A stretch of DNA of 64,000 nucleotides from the NCBI GenBank assembly GCA_034620365.1, contig JAQGEQ010000175.1, positions 2,046,001 to 2,110,000 on the forward strand. Reading direction: 5' to 3'. The stretch's first letter is position 1. The number at the start of each line of letters is the position of its first letter. Shown piece by piece: positions 1-15,128 of this stretch. The position numbers and the translations under genes were made by a program. The notes under the pieces are model-generated. The model did not search any database, was not told the DNA's origin, and worked only from the letters and a program-made list of their open reading frames with translations. This stretch comes from Pegea sp. RAD2-039 (Eukaryota > Chordata > Thaliacea > Salpida > Salpidae).

Positions 1-121
1 GTTTAACCTAATTCTCGCACCTTCGAATACTTTACAACTTTCAAAATTAAGTTGTAAATTAGCTTCTAAAACAACTATTTGCTTTTTACAAACTGCTGAT
101 GTTTCAGTATTTTAATTGCAG

Positions 122-2613
122 TGTCGACCTGGCTACGCTACTTGTGAAAAATGTGATGAACTAATCTGTGCTGATGATTCTGACTCTGACGGGGTTCCAG
201 ACTTTGCAATCAATTGTACGAGATCAGGACGACCGGTTAGTTAGAAATGAGCTTGTTCAGTTTAAGGTATCAAACAATACCTATAAACAGGTAAGCTGCA
301 AACCGGACAATTGCCAAAATATTCCAAACAGTGGCCAGGAAGATAGTGATGATGATGATGAAGGTGATGCTTGTGATCGCGACAACGATAATGACGGCAT
401 CACGAACCGATTTGTAAGTTCACTAAATTTCACAAATTGTGGCTAACTGGTCCAATTTCAGGATAATTGTGATTATGTCTATAATCCTGATCAGACAAAC
501 ATAGATCGAGATGTAGCTGGTGATGCTTGTGACAATTGTATTAATCTTCGTAATGATGATCAAATGGATACTGATAATGACGGTGTTGGTGATGCTTGTT
601 CACCGGACATCGATGGAGATGGTTTGTGATGTGTTTGGTTGCCTTGGCAACTAACTTAATATGATTAATGGCAGGAATTTTAAATGAGAATGATAACTGT
701 ATCTATGTACATAATCCTCTACAAACTGATTTTGATGTGGATGGAGTCGGTGATAAATGTGATAATTGTCCTAAACAATTTAATCCACAGCAGGTAGGAA
801 GACACAAAGATAAAAATTTGATGGATTTTAATCAATAATCTTGTGTAGAGCGACAGAGACTCTGATCGTGTGGGTGATGTTTGTGATAATAATTTAGATA
901 GAGACTTGGATGGACATCAAGATAACAAAGATAATTGCAAGAGCATCCCTAATTCCAACCAATTAAATTCCGATACCGATGAATTCGGTAAATTCTTAAT
1001 CAACTTCTTGTATTTTCGAAAATTAAAAAATGATCTTTAAATTCAGGTGATGCTTGTGATAAAGATGATGATAATGATGGAGTTCCAGACGACTTAGATA
1101 ATTGTCGAATCGTATATAATCCTGATCAGCTGGATTCAAATGGTAAGAGTCATTTAATAAATGTTGGAGACTTTCAAATCGACTTTGTGCTTCAGACAAT
1201 GGCAGAGGAGACGCATGTGAGAATGATTTAGATGGAGACGGAACACCAGATCATTTAGACGCATGTCCTCTTAATCCGAATATCAATGTGACTGACTTTA
1301 GTACACATGACATGGTTAGGCTGGATCCTAAAGGAACCTCACAAATTGATCCAATTTGGAGAGTTCGGCATCAAGGAAAAGAAATTATTCAAACTAAGAA
1401 CTGTGATCCTGGACTTGCAATTGGTTGGTGTCTTCAATAATTTCAAGTTTTTGTGGAAAATTATGTTTTTTATTTCAAAGGTCGAGACCTTTTCGAAGCA
1501 GTTGATTTTAGTGGAACATTTTTTGTCAATTCGCCGAAAGATGATGACTATGCTGGGTTTGTTTTTGGTTATCAATCCTCAAGTCGCTTCTATGTTGTTA
1601 TGTGGAAACAAAAATCTCAAACCTACTGGGTCGCAAGACCTTCTACGGCGCATGCAGCTTCAGCACTTCAAATTAAGGTGAAAAACAACTCCATCAATTA
1701 AATTGAATTCTGCAACTTTATCCTAAAATAATCTTAAACATACCAAGCTGTGGTTTTAAGTTCATTCATTCCTGTTATACAGATTGCTAATGAATACTTT
1801 AAAAATATTGAAACAAATTAGGTTCAAACCTTTTAAAAATTCATTTAATTGATTGATTGAAGAGCTTACTGTTTACGATCAATTTAAAGTCTAACAATTT
1901 AAGTTTGAGTGTAATAAATCTTTTAACAAAATTTAAGTAATTTTATTATGGAATAAATTATAGGGTTGAATAAAATAAGCAGCTTTTAAAGCCAGCAAAT
2001 AACAGATTTAATTGCGTGAGGTGTTATGTAACAAATAGAATATATTTTAAGTTTTTTTTTATTATAGGTGGTCGACTCTAAAACTGGACCTGGAGAAGCT
2101 TTACGTAATGCATTATGGCATACCGGTGACACACCAGGACAGGTAAAATCTTGTTTTTTGTAAATCGTTGAATCGAAATGTTTTAGTTAGAGACTGATGT
2201 TTGCATAGCTTTAAATAATAACAAAACTGTTTTGATGAATTGTTTTAGCTGTTGAAGAATATTTTGACAAGTTGAAAAGAGAAAATATTTGTGTACAGGT
2301 CCGAACGTTATGGCATGACAGCTTGCTACGTGGTTGGAAGGATTATACAGCATATCGATGGACTTTACAACATCGCCCGCTGACTGGGCTTATTAGGTGC
2401 GAGGATTGTTTACATATAATTTTTCATTCTCAAGTCAAGTTTAACTTTCTTGATTCTTTGTGTAGAGTTACAATGCATGAAGGCAAACAACTGATGGTGG
2501 ACTCTGGTGCAATATATGACAAAACATACGCCGGCGGACGTCTAGGTCTCTTTATTTTTTCACAAGAGATGGTTTACTTCTCTGACATGGAGTACACATG
2601 CAAAGGTATTTAA
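122..2613 (+). CDS. Thrombospondin, 3' part (type 3 repeats and C-terminal domain)
   Basis: Secreted calcium-binding matrix glycoprotein; the 5' half lies outside the window. Exons: 122-235, 291-413, 462-621, 675-793, 849-987, 1047-1142, 1196-1423, 1481-1677, 2068-2142, 2299-2396, 2466-2613 (498 residues visible, all phases close). The first exon carries the end of the last EGF-like module ([11 protein letters not shown]). Then come aspartate-rich type 3 repeats of the D-x-D-x-DG-x-GDAC kind, including NGRGDAC, an RGD at the same place as in vertebrate thrombospondin-1. The C-terminal lectin-like domain has [49 protein letters not shown] and [15 protein letters not shown], and ends CKGI-stop. 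The wording is closest to thrombospondin-1/2, but the N-terminal modules needed to assign the subgroup are missing. The intron at 236-290 is the least certain; the alternative is a 25-nt intron (236-260) that keeps ten extra residues. Bases 1-121 are intron. Confidence 0.95.
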
Positions 2614-5600
2614 AGAGTTTGCTTGTTCAGTCTTGTATGCAATTCATTCTCTTATAGACACATAAGACGATGTTAAAACCACAACCTGAAAGCCAAGACC
2701 AAAAACACAGAAAAATATTCAGAACAAGTTTTGTTATCATGAAATTATAGTTGGCATGGAAACTCCTAAAAACAAATCGACCAAAATAAGCCGCAACTGC
2801 CCAGCCCAATCGATTGTTGCTGTACTAATGCAATTTTCAACTTCTAAATCTTTCCATTTGACTTTTTTGGCTCTTTTCAAAAATATCTTGATTTAAATTA
2901 GAAAAAACTAAAACACAGTTTACTAATAAATTTTTTGACACAGTTTTATAATAGAAAGCCCTTTTCAATTGCTGTTTTAACGTCTTTACTATTTTGATTT
3001 TTTGTTCTTACTTTAAATGTATTTTTATTTGTTTCTTAGTTCGCTTTTATTTTCTAAATTTTGATTTTCAAGCTGAAACAACTTCACAAATAATAGAAGA
3101 TGTTTGACGAAACTTAAACTAGTTTATTTGTGATAAATTAATTCAAAATTTCGTGTAAAATTTGTATTTTTATTTCTGTATTCAACCATGATTGCTAATT
3201 TGTACAAGAATAAAAATTCCAGTGAGTTATGCTCCTTAAAAAAAACTTTTTATTGTTTTATAATTTTGAAACATTTAGAGTTGTTATCAAAAACTAATTC
3301 AACTAACGATCAGTTGAAATAGGATTTAAAACTATTTATCAAATAATGTTATTAAAGATTAATACAGAAAAAAGATTTGACTAAAATCACAAGTTAGCTT
3401 AAATTAGATTACGCTGCGTATATAAATATCTTAACAAGCTCTTAAAATGTTGATAACAGAATATTTAAGCTTCTTTGAAAGTCATTTAGCAAAACGCAAT
3501 GACGAAACTAAAATATTAAGAAGTAAAATCATCACAAGTCAAATTGGGTTTAAAAAAAGATGATAGATATCCTCAAGTTGTTTATCAACAAAAATTTCTT
3601 CAGTTAAAGACGGATTAGTTTTCGAAGAACTAAATGCTGATCATCTTATGTTTAGACAAGAAATTTCATTATAGTTAAAATCAAATGAGAAATTTAAGAG
3701 GCAACGTTGAGGATCAAAAAACAGAAGGTTGCTATTTTTACCACTTCTAAACTGTGTTGAATTATTTAATTCTTTACACGTTTTCAGTGCTGGTAGATGT
3801 ATTCTTTCAATCAACAGTTTGGCCTCAGAATTTTATTTTTAATTTAAAACTTCGATTTAAAATACAGATGAAGAAACTTCTAGTTCGATTAAATGCTAAA
3901 TAATTCTCAAACAAAAAATATTCTTCATGTAAATGCCTGAACATTTGTTAAATCTTTCAATTTTTTTTTATTATTAATCTATTTTAAAGTTTGATATTTA
4001 AAGATTATCTAGAATTAAAGTAATTTTTTATGATTAATTTCTCTTAACTTTTTTCATAACAAGAAAATGAATATATTACACCTCCCTAAACTCGTTGTGT
4101 TTAAATCTAGGTGTAAAGTTTTGTTTTTACTGAAAGTATATATTAAGTTTAGAGAAAATCTCTTTGTGAAAACAAATGTTTGCTTTGCAACTCTATTTTA
4201 AAAGTATGAAAAATTAAGTTAAAAAGTTTGCCCCACAAAGTTTTTTTTTGATGATTTTCCAGAATTAACAACTTAAAAAATTTTTTTAAACCGGATATTG
4301 ATTTTCAATTTCAATACAGTAACAAAACAAAAAATGATTTTCTGAAAATAACAAAGTTTAACTCAAAACTTATTTTCATGTCATATGTAATTTATTAGTA
4401 TCGAATAACAAACGGTTAATGTCTATTTTTTTTAGCCTAAGCACGTATCTTCTGCAAGATCTCTATCAACAGATTACTAATGTCATCTATCAAAATTGAT
4501 CTTCAACATTTTTAATGTCTTTCTTTAAAACTATCTTGAAGGTGAAGTTTTTTTAGAAAAATCAGAAGCTGGTGAACATTATGAAAAACTTAATGATGAA
4601 TCTTAAAGCTTTTTTTAACTATCTGTTACAAGATTAAAAGATTTATTTTTTAAATTTACAAATTGAAATTCTAAGCTATGTATCATTTTTCAAATATGTT
4701 GTTATACATATAGAAAAAAAAAGATTTGAAAATAAAATTTAAGGCTGATTTACTGTAGAATATTGTTTGCAATTAATTACTTTTTGCTTTATCATTTAAA
4801 ATGAAACCGTGTTAATAAATTCTGGTTTCAATATTTTCAAGTATTTTTCTAAATTACTTCAAAACTTCGAATAATTGAAATGTTTTTTTCATTGTTATTT
4901 TATTTTATGTGTGATAAGGGTTAAAAAAAACTTTAGAATTCATAAAATGTTTCACCAAACAATAAATCAAACTTTTAAATACTTGTGCTATTAAGCTTGT
5001 GATTATATAAGATTAAAAGTAAACATTTTGATGTTTGCTTACTTACAGACTTTATTCAACAGGAAACCGTACTCATAAATTAAACATAATAAGAAAAGAA
5101 TTTAAGTATTCTAAGATTAATTTTGCTACATAAGAAATAAAGCTGCTTACACTCATAAATCATATTCTAACATCTTATTTTACAAGGAAGGCAAAGTTTC
5201 AAATAGTAGATGATTGTATAGCACTTTTTCTAAATTACTTTTACCCATCTAAATGTATGGCAAGTTTCTAAAGCTAAGATTTTATGTTCCTCAGTTTATT
5301 AATTATAAATTAGAAGATATAATTTTTCGCTTTAAAGTGTTTAAGTAAAAGAAAAATGACAGACTAAACTTTATTTACCGATTTTTAAACTATTGTCAAA
5401 TTTATTCATTATTACAGGGACACAAACTTCATAAAAATTGTAAAATTTCAAAGAAAAACTTAAAAATTTTTACAATTGAAGCAATAACTTTATGAAGTAA
5501 TTTGTATATAGTAATAAATATAACATACCTCTATAGTATATATAATAATAAAAGAATAAATGCAATGTAATAATTGAAATAATAATATTGAAACTTAATG

Positions 5601-7990
5601 AGTACAATTCAAATTAGATTCAATTTTTTTTTATCACCTAAATCGATTGAATAACGAGAATAAATTATTCAACTAGTTTATAAATTGTTTTAAGATGAAA
5701 GTATTACACTGTTTTTAAATGATAATTTTTGCTAGTTTTTTATTGAAAATAAGCACAAAAGTTTGTCAAGTTTACATAAAACTGGGTCAATGGTGGTTCT
5801 AAATATCTTGAAAATTACAAAAATGTGAACATTTTGTAAAAAATGTTGTTTACATAGTTTAAAGTATAGAAAAAATACAACAAACTACCATCGATCAATA
5901 TACGGAATTTAAAAATGTATCTTTTAGCTCTTGAACTATTTTTGTTGACAAATGCTTTATTTGAATTTCAAAGTCTACTTTTACGAGTAAAAATTGTAAA
6001 CAAGCATTAAACTAACTGTTGGTTAGCTCAAATATTTAATCTATATCAAGTTACAAAATATTCAAGTTTATTTAAAAGTTTCCCCAGCTATTTCAGAAAT
6101 TATTTTATAGATATTTTACATTGAAAGTAGTTATTAGCTGACAATCAACTATATAAATAATGTTGAGGTTTCAGATTCAAAACTTGAAAAAGTAGAAAAA
6201 TGTTGAAGCTATAAAAGTTTTTAGAAATTGATAGTAGCTAATTTGCTTTTGGTAGATTGCATAGAAATAAGTTTATAAATCAAAAATTAATAAATCTGTT
6301 AAAAATTATGTTTAAAATCTGTTGGTAGATACAACTTTTTATATTTCTACTTTTAGTCCAATTTTTTAAGCTACAAATTTATTTTGCTTAGGTATCAATC
6401 CAAAATAAACCTTATAATTATTAGTATTTGTACAGAAGTTTGCAGTTAAACTGAATTGATAGCACCTCTGACTTTTTGCAACTAATCAAAATATTAGCTT
6501 GTCATTAAATTTCTGTGTAATAAAAAAGATCACAAATATTTATGTATGTAAGGTTTTTAAAATAGTACATCATGTTTTGAAACCAGCCAGCTAATATTGT
6601 AGAGTTTGCATAAAAGAACTTTAGATATTATGTGTTTTCTACAATATACCTTTGTAAGTTTCAATTTTTTTACATCATTTATATTAAACTGTGATACTTA
6701 ATAAAAAGTTTTTATCTTTCTGCGGTCATATTGTTTTCTGGTCAATAAAAGAAGTGTAATTTTTCACTTACAGCTGTTTTGTTCAAAAGGTAGTTTTTAT
6801 GAAAATTCTTTTTGAAATAACATTAAACAAAATATTTTCAAATGATATTTTCAGATAGTTCAGTTGCTCAATATTTTACCAAGTTTTGAACTGCTCAGAA
6901 CTTTTAGTATGTTATGTTTTCTCTTTAACAAAAAGAATTATTTAGAACACTTTACCATAACAAATAAAACAACACATTAAAACTACTCTTTAGGTATTTG
7001 TTCATAAAAACCCAAAAAATAGAAGTGAAAAATGTACAGATTTATAACAGAATTGATTTGATATAAGTGTTAGGCTTCTAAAGTTTTTAAAAATATGTTT
7101 ACAACATATATGTCTACACATTAGTTAGTGATATCATATGATGATTTCAATAACACACGTGAGTATTAGAAGAAAATGAGAAAAGTCTTGTTATAAAATA
7201 AAGAAAAATTGCGTCAATTTTCTATAGCAGGCTTACAAAGGTTAAGATTAAAAATATTTTAATCTTTGCTCATTTCAACGAGAATTCTTAAAATCATTGA
7301 AAATTGGCTAAGATGAAGATTTAGTCATTTATTAAATTTTAAACATCTTTCTGTAACTCTATTTTTTTTCAAACTTCTTTGAGTTTTGACTTGAATAATT
7401 AAAGCTATTTACTGTATAAATCTAATTCTTTTGGTGGTCAGAAAACAATTTGAGATTTCACTCACCTGATCTTGAAGGCATCACTTTTGAAGTTGTTTTC
7501 CTCATCCAGCTAGTGCACGAAGGTATATGACTAATCCAATATATTTACAAGTTCCATTCTATGAAGCCTGAAACAAAATTGCACTTTGACTTTCATATAT
7601 ATTAAAACAAGTTCAAAAAATAAATTTAGCAAAATAATAAATATTGGAAGTTGTTTGCTTACAAAAACAAAAAAATAAGTCTCACAAATAACATCTATTA
7701 AGTTTGAAGTATAGAAAGAAATATGGATTTTTAGGTATCGTTATTGAAAATATAGTTTACGTTTTGTATGAATTTTTTTCTCTCATTGATTTTGTCATCA
7801 TATTAATATACTTTCATAGTTTGTAATAAGAACTAAAACACGATGAATGACTTTATTTGAAGCAACTGTACAAATATAAACAAATAAAGTTTAAAGTATG
7901 TTAAAGTATGTTTATATGGCATAGTTTGTGAAACATTCCTATTATACCTCCTAACAAATATTTTCTTTTTGTTACAAATTCATATTTTTG
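2614..7990. other. AT-rich intergenic spacer, nothing recognised
   Basis: This stretch after the thrombospondin stop is extremely AT-rich, with homopolymer A and T runs and no open frame resembling a protein. AATAAA at 2935-2940 could serve as the thrombospondin polyadenylation signal, but this hexamer is common by chance here. I see no RNA gene or structured repeat. Confidence 0.6.
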
Positions 7991-10900
7991 TACTTACTGT
8001 CTAGTGCCGTCAACTTATAGACATTTTTGCAATTTTACTTATAGGCTAAATAAGCATACAAGACTTTGTTTTCTTAGAGATCCTTTAACGTTTTGTTCAA
8101 GCGATCTAAAACTCAAGCCGTGTATTTGGAAGTATTGCCACGTAATCTCGATCTAAGGTCGTAGCGAAGAAACTATTTAGCACATGACTGTGTTTTGAGC
8201 ACGGGTTTTTACTTTTGTGAAACAGTGACGACATGAGAAATTCTCACCTTACTGATAGGTTTTATGTAAGCTTCTTCAAGTAGATTTTCGTGGTAAGAAT
8301 AAAACTCAACAATTTATACCAGAGTATTCTCCTTGAGCTTTTTATTGCGAGCGAGTCAAGTCTGATTTTAAGATAATTGAACTTCCAAGTTTTGTACTCA
8401 TAAATTGTTACTATTAAGTCATTTAAGAGAAACTTTGAACGCCAAATTCAACAGCCTAGAATCGACCTAGCTGCATCTACTGATAATAGGCGTCGTTTTA
8501 TCTCTGTATAAATCCTCTTATTGTGTATATTGTGATCTTTGAATAAAAAAAAAGTAAAGTTACCAAGCTTTTCTGCTTCTATTTGGTGGCATGGCATTTA
8601 AAGCAAAATTTAGGTGTTATTCTATTTTAGGATGCCTCAGCTTCTCTGACAAGTAAGCACATCTTATAGAGAAAGGGCACACCCTTGACCAATTTAATTC
8701 TGAAACTAGCTTCTTCAATAGTTTCTCCCGCCTATTTTCCACTTAGAAATAAGGTTGTCTTTTCTTTTGTATATTAAGATCTTGAATGTATCTCAGGTAT
8801 GGGCAAAGATAATACTTTTTTCTTATTATACTGTTTTTACACAAACATCCAGCAGCTCATGAAGGTACTCTACTAAACCTTACAGCTCTATTACAATTCA
8901 TATGGAGTACTGACTACGCTGGTGGCGGGATATTAAATGATAGTTGGTAGGAGCAGTAGTTATCTCTGTTATGATGATTTTTAAAATGGTAAGTATTTGT
9001 TGAGCTTACTGATGATATACTAGCTTAATTGTTTCATCTTTTAGTTGTGTTTAAAACGGCGGTTTAATTTATTTAATTGGAAGACATATTGTGTGATTTG
9101 CAACTTAACAAAGATAAAGAAACTTGCTCATAAATGCTCTTTAATTGAACTTCTTTTACTTTTCTATATAAGTTATAGAGATTCTATTTAGAGAGATGCT
9201 TATTTACTTTTGTCTTATTTGCATTTTATTTTTACAAAAAAATACTTGAAAAAAAGGACATCCGAATATTTAATCATTAAAAAAGTTCGAAATGACCAAA
9301 AAGCTAAAAACCGTTTAAAACCTTTTTTAATAGTAACAAGGCAGTATTTGTAATATGTATTTTCACCGTCAAACCATTTTGTGTGTCTTTATCTAAAAAC
9401 CTGGTAAAGGTTGATTTATATTATAAATCATCTTGGTTTAAATGTTACGTAGATTACAATCAATTGCTAAAGAATTAGTTGAGTCGCCTCTTGACTGCCA
9501 AAAATGCGCTGACCAGTTTGGTGAATCAGGCTATTAGAGAAACGAACAACTACATGTTACAAAAACTACATCGATACTGTACTGTGGGCTTCTCAGAAAA
9601 TAGATTGTACGCTCTGGTCCTTACTTAAATCTCGCTTAGGATAGGAGAAACGTTTATTTGGTCGTTTTAATATTTTGATCTTTAAAATCTCTTTGATAAA
9701 AATGATAAATTGGTTTTTGGCATTTGAAAACTAGAGATTGCCTACAAAACCGCTGAACGACAAACTGCCTAAACTTCGGTTTACGACGTAATGTGCGCGC
9801 ATTCCCCTACCTTGGCTCACACCAGCATGGTTAACCCTTCTAATACAAGTAAGGACCGCCTTGGTAACCATTGAAAGACTCAAGCTTTTTTGCAATGGTT
9901 GAAGTCTTTTTTTTCAGAAATTGTAGCAATCAAGGTATGCTACGGTATAGGTAAAGAGGTAATATTAGGTGGTATAATTTTGGGTAGAAACTCGATTAAG
10001 AGAAACGCTGATATAGTTGACCAAGTACGATGCTTCACAGCTGTAGTATTACTGAAGCTAGTAATGTTATAGAAGCTGTAGGAGAGAGAAAATTTATCAG
10101 GAGTTGTTACAACAGCTGCAAGCCGTAATTGAAAGTAAACCTGCAACTCTATGATCATTGTATGTGATAAATGTTATAGCATTTTGTGAAGACATTCCCT
10201 ACGGCCGAGTGGTAATTAGTGGCAAAAGTATTCGAAATATTTCCGTGTTTATTAGCGCAAAAGGAAGTCACTATCTCATATTGCCTACCTAGGACAAAAA
10301 TAAAACTATTCAAAAGTAAGTTCAATACATACCAAACTAATCAGGTTCAACCTATTAATAAATAAAACCTATTGATGGAGAAGTAAAAGTAAAATTGACA
10401 TTTGGCAACGTACGGTTTTTTGGAAGAAAAATCAAAATTAGCTTTCAAGGTAATACTGCCTTGGTTAGAGAAAGATTCTAAAAGTGAAAAAAGAGAGGAT
10501 ATTGAACGACAACATACTGCCTTTAGTATATATTAGGAGTCTTCAATATAGAAATAAGGATTAGATAAGTCAGACACAAAGTATACAATTTTAAGAAGAG
10601 TATCCATATTTTTTGCTGACAGGTGATGCTGTCGTCTTTGAGCAAAAACGAGTCCGATCCTGAACTGCCTATGAGCGCAATTAAGACTTTGGCTTTCAGA
10701 TGTCTTCTATCACCACCATTGCTATACAACTAGTGAAGGTGTGTGCTGCCTAACCTACTATCATCAAGCATTGGTTTTGATTATAATGGACAGAAGCATG
10801 CACTGAACTATCCCTACTCCTTATATCCGCTGTTCGGTGATAAAATACTTCTAAGAGGGATCAACTTATTGTATGTTTTTTGTCCGGGGTTACTCCCATA

Positions 10901-11150
10901 GCCTTTGCTTCTCCCGAAGCCACCACAAGGCAGTGACACTATTCATCCATGGTTAGAAAAGATAATTTTTTGCCTACTAGAATCTTTGGAGGAGGTGGAA
11001 TTAGAGTCTTGCATAATAAATTAGCAGCAAAGAGATTATGCTGCCTCTCGCATACATCGACAGTCCTTCTTATTTTTATACAAACTTCTTTGGAATTGTC
11101 TTTGCCAAAAAATTTTGTTTTTACAGAGAATAAAAAAAAGAAATAAAAAT
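7991..11150. repeat. Patch of more complex sequence, probably decayed mobile-element remains
   Basis: The base composition changes here: more G+C, fewer homopolymers and several short open frames (9890-10072 plus, 9940-10158 minus, 10523-10729 minus, 10949-11146 plus), none with a clear family. The minus-strand frame at 10523-10729 contains RRHLKAKVLIALIGSSGSDSF, which is loosely like a retrotransposon Gag helix. A frame near 9478-9560 reads ESPLDCQKCADQFGESGY before a stop. A 36-bp piece at 10779-10814 recurs in diverged form at 58023-58058. Dispersed repeat remains are the simplest reading; class and ends cannot be fixed. Confidence 0.3.
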
Positions 11151-14100
11151 GAGACAGGAACGGAAGTAGCTCTGTAAAATTATGGTCAAAATACCTGTAG
11201 GAGTCGGAAATTACTTTTTAGAGTTATCGCAATTTATTTTGGGTTTCTTATCAAAATTTTTTTCAATTTTCAGTTTCTATAAATATTTATACAAAAGTGA
11301 GTCTATGGCGATGATGATAACAAACGCAGAATAAATATTCAGATAATTATTAGATAAGATAAGCGGCTGTATTTTGGAGTTTATATTCGTTTGCTTAGTA
11401 TAGATTTTCAAACTGATGTAGAGTAATTAAAAACACTTCATTCCTCAAAATTTTATTCAAAATTAATTTCTAACTCACAGTATTGATAAAATTGCCTACA
11501 AAAATATTTTATATGAACATGAAACTGCGGATCTTATTAGGGTCTCTTAACAAACTATCAAGCAAGAGATGAAACAGTTTTAGAAACTGAATGAATTGTA
11601 AACTGAATTATCAAGAAAAGTTAAAATGCTATGTAACTTAATACAACTAGTTTCAATAAAAATTGTAAAATTCAAACCTCTAACTGTTAAACTTATTTTT
11701 AAGTTACTTTTATTACGCTTCTATTAGCTATGAAATTATGCAGGTGAAAATGTGAGGTAGTTAAATTGAATCCTGAGCAACTAGAGTTACTTCTCATTAA
11801 TCATGATAAAAAAATATAAGAGCCAAAAGGTCTTACGGTGAATCTACTGAAATTTCATCACGATTATTTTGATATCAAATCAGTTTATCATCAAACATTA
11901 AGAACTTCTTCAGCAACAAACTAAGGCCTCCGGCAGGGCGTAACTCAGGAAGCTAAAGACACTATTATTGATTCTACACGAAAGCAAACGCGAATTTTCG
12001 GTTTCAGTGCCTGCCTATATGTTTGTTGTTGTTTAAAGCAAAAGCTGGAGCGGAAGTTAAAAGAATCTTAGAATCTTTTTGAAGCAAAATGAAAAAAAAT
12101 TCAGCTCATTTTAACCAATCATAGAAACATCTTTGGCGCTTAAATTCACGCTTAAAGCAAAATTATTTTCTAAACTCAAAAATCTTACATTTTTCTTAAA
12201 AATGAAATATGTGAAATGTTAAATTGTACAAAAATAGCTATAAAAATGTTTAAGAAAAACAAAGTTTTAGCGATAGAAATAAGTTATAAGTTAAATTTAT
12301 TATTCTTTAAACTAAATTCTTTGTTACAATCGAAATACTTTCTCACGAAATTTATCGATAATTTGATTTAATTTCGATTTGATTTCCTGTCTCCACCGGT
12401 AAAATTAAAAAATTCAACTAATGAAAACTTGATCGATAATAAAATTGAATAATGACAAATTAGAACAGGTATTTACTGCAGGAAATTTCTATTTCACCTA
12501 AAGAAAATGGATATCTTTCTTACTATCAGTAGTAAATGAATTCAAGAAAATAAAACTATTAAATATTGTTTCAAGATAGGAATCAATTTTCTTTATTTGA
12601 ATCTATCTCAAAAAACGAAGAACCTCTATAAAAAGTTTTTTTATAAGCTAAAATAGGAATGCAATTTCATAGATTGAAAAAAAAACTTTAAAAGATAAAT
12701 CTGTTCGCTTAAATTGATGAAAAATTGAAGATTTGTATAATAATTCTTACTTGTTTACGAAACCAATATCAATTACTAATAGCAAAGCAATTCATTCCCA
12801 AAAAAAGTACTAATTACCAAATACAAGTTATGTGGTAAAGTAATTTGTTTGCATTAAAATGAAATTGTTAAGAAGTTCCTGTATGATTGTGGTTTTGTTG
12901 AAAATATGATTCATACAATATTGAATTATATACAAGATCATAATGCCCTCTATACTTTTCAGGATCAATTTAAAGCGTCATTTTGTTTTCACTACAATTT
13001 ACAACTTGTTATATATATTAGGGAAATAATTAGCATAAATAATTTCTATTTGAAGATATACAATCAACTTTTGAAAGATTAAGATTATGAGTAGATAGAA
13101 TAATGAAATTGCATTCTTGATAATTTAGAAATGAATATTACAAAATAGTTTGTGAAAAAATCAATATAAATAATAAATAAATATAAAATTTATAGCTTCC
13201 TAAATGCTTCTTTTTTCAATATTTGTTTCTAATATTTAAACTATGCTCAAATTTCATCATTATTATTAATAAAATCAAAGGAACGATCCTCATAATCAGC
13301 AGCTAAATAATTTTTAGGAACTCTTACTACCTGAAATCCGCTCTGATGGACTCGATATTTAGCTGTTAGAGGCTCTAAATCTATAATGTAGAGCCTGGGA
13401 AGAGTAAGCGGGACTTTTCAGTGGATGACATTGTTTTCTTTTGAAGCTTAATTCATTTAGGGAAAATTGGAAGACACCTTTCAATCTTTCTTTATTGTAA
13501 TTTAATAATAATAATTAACTTTTTTTTTATCAAAACTGAACGTTGATTTACGTACTTTAGTTTCCAAGAATTCAACCTTTTACAATTAACTTGAATATTC
13601 TCAACAGATTTGTAATAAATGTGATTTATTAAAATTCCAACAAAATTTCATAGACTAATCAACCTTTCCTATTTTCAAAGTGTTTGTAATTACTGATTTA
13701 ATTCTATTCGTTTGCAAACTGAATTCAACAAATCTTTCTTTATTTTATCCCAAATATCCCAAAGTTGACGAAATGTTACGACTATAACTTACAATTTCAA
13801 CCACATATGAAACATGTGGTTGATTTGTAATAGTAGATTCAGTTTGAAAACGATTTGAAGAATATGAAATTGCTTACCTGGAGGACTTCTCAATAGATTT
13901 CGGAATAGAAGAAGCTGAAGATGGAAGTTCACTCGGCAAGTGACTTTGGGCAAATGAACGTTACAGCACTCTTAGAATACTCAGTAAAATGCACAAGGAA
14001 AAAAAGGACTCAGCAAAACACCTTAGGCTATAAGGAAGTTGCAGGCCTGATTTGCACAGTGACTAAACTGAAACACTATCTGTAAAATTTACTGAAACGA

Positions 14101-15128
14101 AATCTGATAAAAATTTGCTCCAATAGGCTAATTATATTTTCATTTATATTTGTTTTGCTTCACAATTGAACAAGCACATTTTATTCATCAAACACAAAAG
14201 TTACAGAAAGTTTTACTGAAGCAAATATTTAGCCGAAAATTTTAATTAAATAGTAAGTAGCATAGCAGCAGAAAGTAAATCAATTTAAAACCTTTTTATT
14301 GCTGCTTTTCAAGATCTATTTTAGTGAAAACAGATTTGATGAAAAAATAAGTTTTAGTGTGTAGTTTAGTACTTTTATATCCAAATATTATAAAGCACAA
14401 AACATGTTTATAGCGGTTAAAAAACTTCTGGATAGCTTTTTCTACAGTTTGATTCTATTATTCTAGAAAATTTAAAATCAAATTTGCTGATGCAACAAAT
14501 ATAATTTATTTAAAATTGTTTGAAATTCTTAGAATTGTAAAAGAAGAGATATTAGATTTATTTGGATAATTTAAATATAATGTTTATCTTATATTACGAT
14601 CTTCATTTAAGTATTGTTTCCTAAAGTTGAAACATTAAATATGTGGTTAGTTTTTAAATTAGTTTTCTAATTTAATGAACAAGTTTGTAAAGTTTAAATG
14701 ATAAAAATAAGCAGAATTTTACACAAAATATACAAAAAGAAATGTAGGTGAAATAAATGTTTGCAAATTTAATGTGATTTGTATAAAATACTTACAATAG
14801 AAATTATCAAGGGCTTTGTAATACGGCTGCACTTGAAAATATAGAAAAATGAAAATAAATTAAATTACTTGTAAGATAGAGAAAGCGCTTAATGATAAAA
14901 TGACTTTTATCTTTTATATACAAAATGTAAAAGATGTAAAACAGATGATACTCAAATTGAAACTTATGAAAGATACAATATACAAATGAATATAGAGCTA
15001 CTTCAATTTTGTTCGAAGTATTTTAAGTGCTTAACTTCTTTAAAGCGAACTATTTGCAACGTATTTAAAGATGAAATGAAAGTTTTACAAAACGAAAAAA
15101 GAAAGAAATTTAATTTGTTAGTGAGGGG
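11151..15128. other. AT-rich intergenic spacer, nothing recognised
   Basis: No supported gene. The only structure I noticed is a perfect 9-bp inverted repeat with a 7-nt loop at 13798-13822 (CAACCACAT, ATGTGGTTG), too small to interpret. The 3' part presumably includes the HIF-alpha 3' UTR, since that gene ends at 15129 on the minus strand. Confidence 0.5.

Noticed and set aside
10523..10729. Minus-strand frame with Gag-like residues
   Set aside because: The similarity is too weak and short to call a retroelement gene; no protease, reverse transcriptase or LTR was seen nearby.
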